From: Prostheceraeus crozeri | Lineage: Eukaryota; Platyhelminthes; Polycladida; Euryleptidae | Direction of reading: 5' to 3' | Length of the DNA stretch: 64,000 nucleotides | Assembly: GCA_907163375.1 (NCBI GenBank) | Contig: CAJQUW010007875.1 | Span: 62,001 to 126,000, forward strand | Shown: positions 13,047-25,019 of the stretch, piece by piece | Position numbering within the stretch: position 1 is the first letter of the stretch | Layout of the letters: every line of letters begins with the position of its first letter | Translations under genes and position numbers: made by a program | Notes under the pieces: generated by a model | What the model saw: only the letters and a program-made list of their open reading frames with translations | What the model was told of the DNA's origin: nothing | Database searches by the model: none

Positions 13047-13726
13047 TTCATTGAATGCTTTGAATATAATCTTGTGTTTGCGCAAATTAGCTACTTGTTT
13101 TCTTTAACACATGAGTTTGAATTGGTTTACTCTTATTTTGCACATTGAATAGAGTGCCGATAATATGAGAATATATTTGTACATATAGGTCTACTTTCGG
13201 TTAGATCTAAAAACATTTTGCTGCGACCGTACGGACGTAGTGTTAAGATATTGATTCAGTAAGTTGCTTTTCCATCATTTCTCATGAAAAAGGCCCATGC
13301 TGAAATATTGGTAATGATAAACTTCACTGTTGCAGCAAAATTGATTTTTCAATCTTAATATTAAAACCGACCCATATATGGCATCAGCATATTTCGTACT
13401 ATTTTGTAGTTGTAAATTCTAAAGTTGAGCTTGGATATTTAACTACTTGTCTGAGTAAGGACTGCAAAATTATTTTACATGTGTTATATGATGAAATGTG
13501 GTATTTCAAGACTTCAAATCAATTTGCATAATCATTTCTTGTATAAATTGGTAGATTGTAGATAGGCCTACTAAGCATGTCATGGTCCGCGTACTTCATA
13601 TGAAAAAGAAAAGGACAAGCTATAGTTCTGGAAGATTCATTTGTGCCATGTATCAGTTTGACTAAATTAGGCTCATCTTAGACCAAGTAAATCTGGGCCT
13701 CATCTTGTAGACACAATTTTTGCGTG

Positions 13727-14146
13727 TCGCGTCCACTACTCAATATAATACAATCTAGGCGTCCATGGTTTGATGGCAGTGTCTGGTTTACAATGTTCTT
13801 CGATCCTCTGTTGAAGTCGACGTTTGGTTTTGCCAATGTATGTTTGGCTGCCTGGATCTGCCAAACGTCGACTTCAACAGAGGATCGAGGAACATTGTAA
13901 ACAAGACACTGCCATCAAACAACATATCTGTATATGTAATTACTGTACGTATGATATAAAAAATCAGTTCCACGTAAAATATAAAGGTACAAGTAACTTG
14001 AATATAACGGAATGTCGTGTTTGCTAAAAGTATTTATTTAATTTCTTTGTCTTGTGCTAAATAACTGTAAAGTCACCCATAATGGTATTGAATCACGCAA
14101 TTGTTTAATTAAATCAATCATGTTCTTGCTTCAGTGTTATTGATCA
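13727..14146 (-). repeat. Right inverted arm of the P element
   Basis: The reverse complement of the left arm, longer because it contains the palindrome at 13768-13920. Its sequence outside the palindrome follows the left arm almost base for base. Confidence 0.85.
13768..13920. repeat. 60 bp-arm palindrome with PLE endonuclease coding
   Basis: Arms at 13768-13827 and 13861-13920 match at 58 of 60 positions around a 33-base loop. The right arm reads KRRLQQRIEEHCKQDTAIKQ on the plus strand. The left arm plus loop read YIGKTKRRLQQRIEEHC on the minus strand. This is the GIY-YIG endonuclease signature found in Penelope-like elements. It is a fossil fragment present in inverted duplicate. Confidence 0.8.
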
Positions 14147-14159
14147 AAAATGATGGAAT

Positions 14160-15047
14160 CTAGTAGTTCCAGCTCATGAAAATTGGTGCTTCCCGGGCTT
14201 AGGATCTAGGTACAGTATACGAACGATTGTTGGAGGCTCCGTTTCCAGTCACAGGTGAGATTCAAAGGACATCTGCATCCCTGAGACTACAAACCTAGTT
14301 TCCATCATCAAGCTACCTTTGTAGCAAAACAAATGCCGTTGTGAAGTCGCTTGTCAAATCAACATCCCCTATCTAACTCATGATCTAGTGTCAATTTGCC
14401 ATTCTAAATTAGCCGAATTATAAAGCGGAGTAGACTATAAATATCTCAGAAAAATATAGACACTTGAAGTTGACTGCTCTTTTCATTGAGTTTCATGGTA
14501 TCATTGTATCTTTTGATAGCTATCCAGAAACGTTTTTTTTGGTATGCCTACGAAATGCCTTATTGGTTAATAGAAGAATTTAGTGTTGGCTACTCCTTTT
14601 GGCCCATATTCCACGGGAGCCTTTCTTCATTTATCTCGATATTTCGTTGCTCGGGCAAGGTAATAGATTGAAATTGCATTCACAAATGGCAGATGTGACT
14701 ATTGCGGTGGCTGCAAGTTTTCTATCGTACTTTATTTTGTAACAAGCCCGAACATTTCCTGTGATGTCTTTTGATATTAGTTAGTTGTCTATTGGTGCCT
14801 GCAATTTGGAAGATTTGTTCGTTACTTATGACAAGAATCCACCAGATCTTCAATATCCCTCGAAGAAGCAAACCGTAAATCAAAAAGCTAAATTAGGTGT
14901 GCAAATTTTGTAGTTGCATATAATAAACTTTAGAATCAATTATGTTATAAGCATTATCCTTGGTCTTTAAAGGAGTAGGGATATACAGTCCCGCCCCGGC
15001 ATTGTGTGAGGACTGCCGTAAACTTTTTGCCATATGCAATGCATAAC
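14160..15047. other. No gene recognised
   Basis: Intergenic AT-rich sequence. A short open frame near 14486-14671 has no domain or splice support. Confidence 0.4.
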
Positions 15048-15055
15048 GCTCTATG

Positions 15056-15929
15056 GGAGGGGTCGGCAACCTGCGGGCACGAACCCTTCTGATGCGCCAC
15101 CATGTCAAAAAAAGTGACGTGCGAACCATGCCGCACTTTTTTTGCAAAACCGGTAGACGCAATAATCTTTGTTCGGGTCTTGATACTCAAACGGACAGCT
15201 GCTCATCCGCATGAAGCTGACTAACCAAAATAAGAGCTCAACTCGCAGACTATGACCTTCATGACGTCATCATTCGAGCCTCCTCTTCTGTTAAGCCTGA
15301 CTCGTTGACAAGTTATCTGACGCAATAAATCTCCAACCTCTACATGAGTGAGGCAACGTGATGTGTCAATAACTCTGTCTTGTTGCTGCTTCATTTATCG
15401 AATGGTCCGTGCATTATGCACTTTGCTTTTTTACAACGTCTTTTATATTGTTACAATCTTACTTTGATCGTCATGTTTTTATTACTATGGTTGTTGCTTC
15501 TGCAGTCTCGTACTAAATTTTGCTTGTTCTCTTCATCTTGTAATTTCGGTGTAGTGTTTACATATCTTCATCAATCATGTTATAGTTACTTGGATAATTT
15601 TTGTTGGATTGACACTTTTCAATGCTCTTTTTACATGCCTAATGAGTATTATCCGCGTGCATATTATGCCATGATATTATTGATGCATAAAAGGTGCGAT
15701 TCATCAAAGCTGTATCCATTTTGTGATATCTCTAACAACAGAATTGCAAAGAGGATTTCCACTTTATTTCTATTGCAATTCAATTGCATGAATGCTGTGT
15801 TTCGAGAAGTGTTTATAAGAGTAACAACAAAGATTCCTCTTTGCATTGATTAGCTACTTAAGGAGTTGCGGCCCGCGAGGAGGTTTAGCCTGATTCAGCA
15901 GCCCGAGGATTGGTTTAAGTGGCCGACCT
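15056..15929. mobile_element. Non-autonomous hAT-type element
   Basis: The left end is GGAGGGGTCGGCAACC and the right end GTGGCCGACCT, imperfect inverted termini of the GGGTCGGC hAT style. Flanks are GCTCTATG (15048-15055) and GCTCTATT (15930-15937), an 8 bp duplication with one mismatch. A 157-codon frame inside (15380-15853) is rich in hydrophobic residues but matches nothing I know and is probably chance. Confidence 0.6.
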
Positions 15930-16258
15930 GCTCTATTGTAAAATAAAGATGGAAAAATTCCTAAGTTCCGAAATATTTTCACACTCACTCTCTGAGCATA
16001 AAATACTTAACTGGCTCTGTCTACTCTCCATAGTTCATCAGTAGACTTCATCAGTTGCTTCGATATTTTCTTTAACGAAGATAAAGTATTAGGATACCCA
16101 CGATACTGTTTTGAGTGATGCATAACATTAGGAGAGAGTTGGACGGAAGCCAACTTTGACATTGTTCAAGATAACAAATGACACCAAAAATATGTCAAAC
16201 GACTGGCGTTTATGCATCCAACAACTTGAGTGATGTTGCAGAGCAGTGATGTAGGACA

Positions 16259-16580
16259 CAGGGATGTGGAGTCGGAGTCCCGGAGTCCTATCATTTTTGC
16301 TGGAGTCGGAGTCCTATCGGAGTCCACGTCGAGTTGAGTGGCGAATTATTTATCCTCGTGGAGCCGAGTCGCATCCATCCAACTTGAAGCGACATTTGAT
16401 AAACTTTCATCGAAAATGATTGATAATAATTGATACATCAGTGATCAGTAAAAATAGGTTCAGGCAAGCCTTTAATGATCTATGATGTAGGTTACCAGTT
16501 ATTTTTTAAAAAATCTAGGCTATATATACTTGCCGCCCGGAGTCGGAGTCCTATCAAAATGATAGGACTCCGCATCCCTG
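16259..16580. mobile_element. hAT MITE, CAGGGATGCGGAGTC family
   Basis: A 322 bp element with inverted ends CAGGGATGTGGAGTC and GACTCCGCATCCCTG. The flanks GTAGGACA (16251-16258) and GTAGGACG (16581-16588) are an 8 bp duplication with one mismatch. The interior shares GCCGAGTCGCAT and TCCAACTTGAAGCGACATT with the longer relative at 56770-57347. Confidence 0.9.
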
Positions 16581-16857
16581 GTAGGACGATAGGACCTGAC
16601 TTTGGCGGACTTGCTTGCTTTCAATGTTGGGACAAAATGCTGCGACGCCAGGCGTCTGAAATACTGCCCCCAAGTTAGGATCGGTTTGTGATGGAGAGTA
16701 ATTTGTCCTTGCCAATATCAGAGAGGTGGCGTAGCGGATTGACTCTGTAATGACCAGCAGATTTCCCGGACTCAAGATGACCAGTAAAAACGAGTTCGCG
16801 ACGTGTTAAGGATATGCACAGACAGTGCTGCCGTTCACAGCACGTAGATAAATAAAT

Positions 16858-17052
16858 AAATAGATCAAGCGTGTTTATACTCAGAAGCACATTAGGCACC
16901 GAGTCTGTCTTTCATGTAGCCGAGTTGTCATTTATCCCACTCTCACTCATTCTTTTTGTGCTGAGTGTTTAGTAAAAATGCAGAGCGCACTTATTTTTAA
17001 AAGTCTTAGGTTTGACCCGACCGAGGTTTGACCTGCGTGCAACGCCTGTAAG
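16858..17052 (-). mobile_element. tRNA-derived SINE, family 2
   Basis: The reverse complement aligns to 52853-53047 through CTAAACACTCAGCA, GTGGGATAAATG and GTGCTTCTGAGTATAAAC. The tRNA-like head is more diverged in this copy. Confidence 0.65.
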
Positions 17053-19458
17053 TGTGCACATGGCTTTCTATTTTCTTAGCTTAGCTTGCTGATCCTTGCG
17101 CCGCTGCGACAGTCGATTGATGGTTGCGTCAGTGTCAAGAATAGACAAAAGAACTTAGACGAGAAGAAGTGCATGGCGTCCATTGCAGTACAACGCGGCA
17201 TCCTCCGTAAACCTGAACATACATTGGCCGTTTATGCTCGTATCATTGGAGGCCTCGCCAGAAAATTTACCGATATTTACAATCACTTGCACATCAAAAA
17301 ATGTACGGTTGATACTTCTAGCAGTTCCGAATAGGCCAAAATGTAAGATACTCTACATTTCGTGCTGCTTTTTCTTTTGATGTTTGCATTGGACCTACTC
17401 GTGGGTATTATAAATTTTTCATGCAGCTGTGCATAAACTGCAACTTCCCTCATCATAACATGCATTACATGACCTATATCTGCATAACCTAATCTAATCA
17501 GTAAGATAGTAAACTTAAGATTTTATGTCAGAAAGTAGAATAAGTGTAGGATTACACCGCATGAGAAGTCTATTGGAATTGTAGGCCTGTTCACTAAAGC
17601 TTCTGAAAAAATCAAAATGCAATTACATTCGAAGTGGAAATATCATCACGCCTATATTTTCTGGAGGCACAAGGGGTAAGTTTTCTAGCTATTGAACAAT
17701 TCTCTCAGAATTTTCTTCTCTCTTACATGCAGAAAGTTATGGTGAATAGGTAGTTTGGTTTATTTGCGGTCATTTACTAATATTACAATGAAATAACGAG
17801 TGTGCTATGAAAATATCATTCTTCTTGCTATTAGACAAGCAGCTTCGCACATTGATATCTCCATAATAATCAAACAGATGATGTCCAAAAGCCAAAGTAA
17901 ATGATTTTATGAGATGATATTTTTCGGTGAACACATTTTTTGAGAATTTGTTACCGAGAAAATTACGGCATGTCAATTTTTTCGAGAGTCATCCTAAACA
18001 GCTGATAAACTGCAATCTGTCATGCATGAGCCAACTTTAAAATACTATGATGGTGCAAAGCTTTTTGGGATCGAGGCATTTACCTGGTTGATTTTTTTTA
18101 GTTTAACTGGGTATGCTGTGTTTCTTCGAATAATATATTTCTTCGATTAGCAGCTGCACCCGAGACTTCAATTAGCCCAAGCTGACTTTCGGAAACTGAA
18201 AAAAACAAGAACTGCGTGAATTACTAGCATACTGGCCCAGTTGCTCTGTACTTGTGTTTCATGGGATATTGTGAAGGTCTTGGTGTGTTGAACCTCATCG
18301 CTTGTCCCCTAGCAATGACCCTTAGCCTCTATTTCTGACAAAACTCTTCCTGTCTCATTGAGTACATATTACCGTTTCTACATTACTATCTGGCTCTAAT
18401 AAGGCCCTAATCAGACATTAGAGATCACACGTACATTCAATACCATTACCTTAATCAATGCTCTCTGCGTAGACCAAAACGTTTCATCGCCAACTTTCTA
18501 GTCGAGGAAAAAATAGAATATTTTCGATTATGATGGCCAAAATGAGCCACTTTTTCAACATCTTCATAATTTTCAAGAATAATGTGACATGATAGAATTT
18601 CATTTCATGCTACACTATTAGTGACCCATCATGAAGCAGATAAAAACAAGACTTCTGTGTTAGAATAGGGAATTTTGATTCGGTCAAGAGCTCTTAGAAT
18701 GTTTGATGAACTGCGTAGTAAGGAATAACATTTAAGAAATGAACAGATTTCTGTCTCCACATCACTTAGAAAAATGTGATGCCCCTTCCCCCTAACCACT
18801 TCAACGTTTTGGATGGATTATCAGACACAACAGAATTCTTGGTTGATTTGCGGAATTCACTGAAAATCATAGTCCCTGAGCTGCACCTCAAATAAAACCG
18901 CGGTTATTTTTCGAAGAAATACGGCAATACCATTTCTAAAAGAGACCCAAGATTCACGCATGCCACTCACCACGCATGTTCGCTCACACGAGGCAAGTCA
19001 AAGGTGTAATATTCATTCGCCATGCACTTGGAATGGAATGATGGGAATGCTTCGTTTCCAGGAGAAAATCACGTACAATTCATGTGTATTTTCATCAGAA
19101 TTTTCAAAATTCACGCACTATTTACACATTCGTGAATTTCCCGCATAGCAAACACCCTGAAAGACGATCCTAATATAAACTGTTGAGTATAATAGCACCT
19201 GATATGACACAAGAAGTAACACAATAAAACTGTTTCGCAAAACTGCTTAGTGTAGGCTATTTGTTGAACTGTTATTACTGTTGAATTAATTATGTCTAAC
19301 ATTGTGCGCAAACATGTTTCCTTCAATCAATCAATATTTTAGCATGGAATAGCATAATGATATTGTGATTATGAGCAGCAGAAACTATTATTTGAATAAG
19401 CAAAAAACGCATTTGTTCGCAAACTGCATGCAATTAATATATATAGAACATGTGACAG
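17053..19458. other. No gene recognised
   Basis: A frame of 82 codons at 17086-17334 lacks any domain. The rest is AT-rich with no repeat or RNA signature that I can support. Confidence 0.4.
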
Positions 19459-21731
19459 AAGCACGCTGGAATTTCCGCAAGGTGAACTGGAATGAGTTTT
19501 CTGCCTACTTGGAAAAATGCGTTGTCTGCATTCCACATTCCATCGGACTGACAGAAACCTACGACAGATTCACACGGGCCATCTTCAAAGCCGCTAGCAA
19601 GAGCATCCCACGTGGGTTCAGGAAGCAATACATTCCATGCCTGAACAGTGAGTGTCAAGAACTACTTCAAGAATTCAACCAAACGGAAGATAAAGAAATT
19701 GCTGACCAACTGATTTCGGCTCTCAATGACGCTCGGCAGAGAAGGTGGGAAGAAGACACCAGCGACCTGGATTTTACCCAATCAAGCAGGAAAAGTTGGA
19801 ACCTTCGAAAACTGAGTTCAGGCCAAACAAATAGCCCTTCGGGAAGGTCAAGCTTGAATCCGAACACCTTCGCTGGTCATTTGGTGAAACACGGAAAGTC
19901 TGCTCGCGACAAGCCTAAAGTGAAAGAAGCTAACAAATTGTGGTATGACTTCGCACATCGCGACGAATCGAATAGCACCGCAAAACCCGACCCATTGACG
20001 GTGGAAGAAACTCTCGATGTCATAAAAGACATGAGGAACGGTAAAATGGCTGGATAGGACAATGTCTTCCCTGAGTTTCTTAAAAACACTGGCCCTAAAG
20101 CGTTACAATGGCTAGCGCACTTCTTTACACGCTGCATAACGCAACAAGCTATCCCTGAACAGTGGCGACATACGAAAATCATAGCTTTACCTAAACCAGG
20201 GAAGGACATGCCTAAAGCTACCAGCTACCGACCTATTTCACTCCTATCCGTGACATTCAAGGTTCTAGAGAAAACAATCCTACGTCGAATATCGAGCACT
20301 GTGGACAATTGCTTGGATCTTGCTCAAGCGGGATTTCGTAAAGGTTGTAGCACGCAAGAGCAAGTGCTAGCTCTGACTACATACATTGAGAATGGATTTC
20401 AGAAGCAATTGAAAACAAGGGCCGTCTTCCTCGATTTAACAGCGGCCTACGATACCGTTTGGCAGAGAGGACTCTTGATAAAAATTTCTAAAGTCCTACC
20501 ACGTTGGGTGGTGCTCTTTATGGCAAAATTCTTGGAAAATCGACGATTCCGCGTGCACATTGACGGCAAAACGAGTAAATGGCGAGCCCAGAAAAACGGG
20601 TTACCACAAGGATCAGCCCTCGCCCCGATTTTGTTCAATTTGTACATGAGTGACCTCCGAGATACCCAGAGCAGAAAATTCATTTATGCTGACGACATTT
20701 GCTGCGCTCACCAAGAAAAGGAGTTCGCCAAATTAAACGAAATTTTGAACAGCGACATGGAAAAGATGGCAGCATATTGCAGAGACTGGAGTCTTCGACC
20801 TAGTGTGATGAAAACCGTTGCATCGAGCTTCCACCTCAATAACAGCCAATGCGAAACGGCTCTGGACATTTATATGAACGGCACTCGTGTCAAACACGGT
20901 CATTCTCCAACCTACCTCGGTGTGACACTAGACAGAAGTTTGACTTACAAGAGCCATCTTCAGAAGCTCGCAATGAAAATCAGGACTAGAAATAACCTCC
21001 TTCAAATGCTTGTTTGATCACGATGGGGCGCTGGAGCTACCACCTTACGAACAGCAGGATTAGCCCTCTGCTATTCAGCGGCGGAGTACTGCGCACCCGT
21101 GTGGCGAAGATCTGCCCACTGCAAAGTCATTGACGCACAACTAAACTCTACCATGAGAATAATAAGCGGATCAATTACACCAAGTCACCAACTGAAATTG
21201 AATGGCTTCCAACGCTATGTAACATCGCTCCTCCTCACATCCGACGAAAGTTGAGCACTACAGACTGCTCGATTCCATAATGGCCATGCCCGAACTCCAT
21301 ATAAACAATGATCTTTTGGATCATCCGAACCTGAGACTCCATTCTCGTCATCCCATCTGGCGAAACCCACCTCAGAACTTCGACCTCAACAGATCATGGC
21401 GGGAATGGTGGGAGAAATTCCCAGTCCATAACCGAGATCTGATAAGTGATCCGACGCGTCCCCTTCCAGGCTTCCAACTCCCTCGTGGCTTGTGGTGCGC
21501 CCTCAACAGATACCGAGCCGACGTTGGCCTTTGCCCTAGCATGCTCTACAAGTGGGGGGTACGTGACTCCCCTAATTGCGACTGTGGACTTCCACAAACA
21601 ATGCTTCACATCATTGAACAGTGTCCGTTATATTCTCTATCTGGTGGTGTTAAGGAAGTATCATCTGTCTCAGACAATGCTGTTCGCTGGCTTCAACATC
21701 ATGCCATGTTGTAATGATCATTATGCATATG
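19459..21731 (+). mobile_element. 5'-truncated LINE, Jockey/I-group-like reverse transcriptase
   Basis: This is a reverse transcriptase of the non-LTR class. The fingers read RPISLLSVTFKVLEK, motif A AVFLDLTAAYDTVW, motif B GLPQGSALAPILFNLYMSDL and motif C FIYADDICCA. The C-terminal region (21280-21714) ends with CDCGLPQTMLHIIEQCPL, a CxC...H...C knuckle. Stops at 20055-20057 and 21015-21017 and at least one frameshift before 21280 make it inactive. No endonuclease domain precedes it. The copy ends in a TA microsatellite, a plausible 3' tail. Confidence 0.85.
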
Positions 21732-21732
21732 A

Positions 21733-21852
<120 letters not shown>

Positions 21853-22010
21853 ACATGTCACATTGCATGCATTTTTTGTTATGAATTATTTACTCATGCT
21901 ACAAAGCGGCAGTTATACGTGCTTTCATGAACAATCGGAGAAACTGAATCAATTTGAAACTAAAACAACGACCATTCATTTTTTAAATTCACATTGTAAA
22001 ATATAATAAT

Positions 22011-22160
22011 TAAATACTGAGTTGCGTCCTCAGTTGAAAAGTGGGAATAGGCAAGAGTAGCTACCCATTTCATCCAGCATCAGGAATCATCAGCAGGCCT
22101 AGTTCACATATCTCAACATCAACACAACTCTCTTTTTGAAGTTGCACCATTTAAGATTTT
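22011..22160 (+). repeat. Dispersed repeat R2
   Basis: From GAGTTGCGTCCTCAGTTG to AAGTTGCACC. It matches the reverse complement of about 41112-41255 and, in part, 40866-40915 in direct orientation. A small inverted-end element is likely, but no target duplication was established. Confidence 0.6.
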
Positions 22161-22634
22161 AGCTAAATTTCATATATGTTGTATTGTAAAACTAAAAATG
22201 AACCCTTTGTTGAAGGTTCTCAGAACTGTTTATGGGAATTAATCGATTGATGAGCATTCTCTATTTTATTTTCGTCACACTATTATTAAGATAGTGCAGT
22301 TTACTGCTACGACATCTCTGAACTGCATAATTTGCAGTCCGTCGTTGATACGTGTACATTGATTTTTCATAAATGATGACGTCAAGCGTCACCTGTCTGT
22401 CTTACAGAATTAGACAGGTCGTCTCTTCTTCTGTTTCACTAGAAAGGAAACATTGGAACATGTAACATTGATGAAATGGCACAATCTGCTGACATAATAC
22501 CACAGCAATCGAACAATAAGTACCCAGTTCAACATTGAACACGCCAAATTTTGTGAAATTTCAGTGACTGTTATCAACTGGATCACACAGCAAAGAGACG
22601 AAGACGATGTCAAGTTCTACAGGTACAGAGAAGT

Positions 22635-22932
22635 TTTCGAACGTTTTTCGTGCGTCTGCTAACTTTTTCAATAATTATCGGAGGGCCCAACATTATCGAG
22701 AAAACTTTTGTGCAATAATCTGAATTCTTCGAATCGGAAGGAATCGAGGCGATCGGAGTATTTTGAAGGAATTCACAACAATCCGCAAGCGACGTACGAC
22801 TACCACTTCTTCGATTGCCACAATTCCTTCAGATTCGAAGAATTCAGATCATTGCGCACAAGTTTTCTCCATCATGTTGGCCCTTCCGATCGACATTATT
22901 AAAAAAAGTAGCAGGCGTGCGAAAATTAGTTC
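22635..22932. mobile_element. Foldback MITE
   Basis: About 110 bp inverted arms (22635-22748 and 22822-22932) share GAGAAAACTT, TCTGAATTCTTCGAATC and GAAGGAAT around a short spacer. There is no coding capacity. Overlapping short frames here are by-products of the palindrome. Confidence 0.75.
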
Positions 22933-22935
22933 ACC

Positions 22936-24517
22936 TAATGATTTCACCATCCTCTCCTCGGCATTTCTCACTGTATAGTGCATGCACTGAGTCGAATGCT
23001 AGCCAAGAAAGCGATGTGTGTTTTGGTGTGCGAAGTGATATCACAGCACGCACGCATCTCTCATTACCTCTGGTGTCCTCTGCTGACAGCTTATTGTTTG
23101 CCATTTCCAATAACAAGCGATACACGAATTATCCATTCGAGAAGGAGCAAGTTGTCTAATTCTGTGATGTGCCATTTCGATATTAAGGTTACATACAACC
23201 CTTCCTTTCTAGGAAACCGAAGCGCAAGCAGATGAATCTAATTCTGTGGCTTAAACAACATAATTCTGTGGTCTGTCTAAGCCAGTTGTGGTCTAAACCA
23301 ACTGTCTGTCGTTGGCTTCATTTGGAAACATAGAGATAGATTCATTTGCGCGCGCGATAGGGTAAGGCCACACGCCGAGCCGCGCTTTAAAGCTAGCAGC
23401 GACGAAAAGCTTTGTCAAGCTTTGTGCTGTGAGAGTTACGCGGCCACTGAGCCGTACAGCTTGATTACCGCTCGCCACTCGTCAGAATTGTTGGTTTACT
23501 ACGTTAGTTCTAAAAATAGATCATCCCAAAGCTCGAAGCTAGCTGTGACAAGCTGCCACATCGCAGCTGGAGCTGCTATTGTGGCCGCTCTGATTGAAAC
23601 ACATGATTTCACAGCGCGGCTACAGCGCAGCTCTTAGTCTAGAGCTTAATTATATACCTGCCATTGTATGCAATGGTAACAAGCGATAGAGATTGACATA
23701 GATATTCGTCTCTCTTTGACTTGTGTGATTGGCCAAGCGCGCGCATTGCAGAAGTAGTTCGTATCAGCGAGCACGAACCGTAACGGACAGACCGTCCTAT
23801 CGAGTGAAAAGTACGCATCTTTGACTCCCGCATCTTATTGATAAATTCGTCAAATGGAAATATTAGTCGCACCGCTCTACTCTTCACGAACTGAATTTGC
23901 TGACTGCGTACGTTTAATGTGGCGCCAATCTTCCGGCTCGTCAGAATTTAGACGTGAATTTGCATAACAATTTCAATGAAAAATTTATCTTTCTGCCCCT
24001 GGAGACTAGCTCTGACCGTGACCATCATTATTGAAGAACGCCATCTCTAGACCCAAACACGCAGACAATGCAATTTATCTCTGTGTTTGGAGAACACAAC
24101 TTTGACAGACATTGTAGGTGCTATATTTTACACATCAAAGCAGCGTTTGTGATGGCCGACCCATTTAAGATGCTATTCTTCTGATAAGAAGCGATAGAAA
24201 ATGCTGGAATAAAAAACATCAAAGGCAAAAATATGATACTTTTCGTTTTAAAACATTTCAATAGCATGTTTCTAAATTCTTCTCTCAGATGGCCTGCTGG
24301 GATCATTTGCCAAGAATCCTAAAATGCAGAATGGAGCACTGCACCCAACCAAAAACAAAAATCATGCTGAAGGGTGGACATGGAACCCACGTCCACGTTC
24401 AATTATTTCCAGTACTTTGCCATGAGCAAGTTTTAGGGTCAGCATATTACTCTCGCTTTGTGCCGAATAGATTTTAGTGCTCAATCTTCAATAGTAAATG
24501 TTTAATACAACGGTCAC
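22936..24517. other. No gene recognised; GC-richer patch
   Basis: About 23340-23640 is GC-richer with CACGCCGAGCCGCGCTTTAA and AGCGCGGCTACAGCGCAGC. This resembles an inverted-end MITE, but I could not fix its ends. The stretch from about 24000 to 24517 lies just 3' of the stop codon of the seven-helix gene and should include its 3' UTR; no clear poly(A) signal was identified. Confidence 0.4.
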
Positions 24518-25019
24518 TCATGCTGCCTCACATTTTACAGAGAAATGTTTTACAAGACATTCATACTCAATACAAGGCGCTAATGAAATATAAATGAGCC
24601 AGATAAAATGCGCCATTAACTTTGGACTTAAGACCATAAATTCATCGTGATCGCTTGCCTCAACATGCTTCATACAGCCAATCATTGGGAGAAATGCCAT
24701 TAGGAAGGTAATAATATGCAACAATGTCTTGTGTATGAATTTGGTCTGCGTAGCAGTGGTTCCTTGATGCTGGCATTGTGTTTCGGAATTTCGTTTTTCT
24801 TTAGAACGTATTATAATTCGCCAAATGTAGTTCACAACAGTCCTGTGGACGCTTCTTTTCCGAGCTGCCGGTTTTCCTTCCTCATTAACAGTTGGTAAAG
24901 TCTCAGGTGCAATGTCGATCGAGGCCTCACTTGACACTCGAGATTGAGCATCAAATTCTTCATCGGTTTGAACGCTTACGCTCTCGTAAGTTTTTCTAAT
25001 CGTTTGAACTCCACTGTGC
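24518..25019 (-). CDS. Paralogue B exon 4 (helices 6-7, stop)
   Basis: Acceptor TTATATTTCAG. The single leading G completes the split AGG codon from exon 3. It is a cytoplasmic stretch followed by helices LLHIITFLMAFLPMIGCM and HFIWLIYISLAPCIEY, then a short tail and stop. Without this exon the gene would have only five helices. Confidence 0.65.

Larger units (their letters stand above)
11256..14159 (+). mobile_element. P-superfamily DNA transposon (THAP type), internally deleted
   Basis: Two long inverted arms (about 11308-11590 and 13727-14146) begin and end with TGATCAATAAC/GTTATTGATCA. They enclose a THAP-domain exon and the C-terminal part of a P-type transposase in the same orientation. 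A 14 bp direct repeat, AAAAATGATGGAAT, lies at 11256-11269 and 14146-14159 and may include the target duplication. P elements normally make 8 bp duplications, and 38 bases on the left have no partner on the right, so the exact ends are uncertain. The central catalytic part is missing or unrecognisable. A palindrome interrupts the right arm. Confidence 0.75.

Noticed and set aside
15380-15853. 157-codon hydrophobic frame
   Set aside because: It lies inside a non-autonomous hAT element and has no domain, paralogue or splice support.
23340-23640. Harbinger-type MITE or CpG-island promoter
   Set aside because: GC-richer sequence with partial inverted matches, but neither the ends nor a downstream gene could be established.
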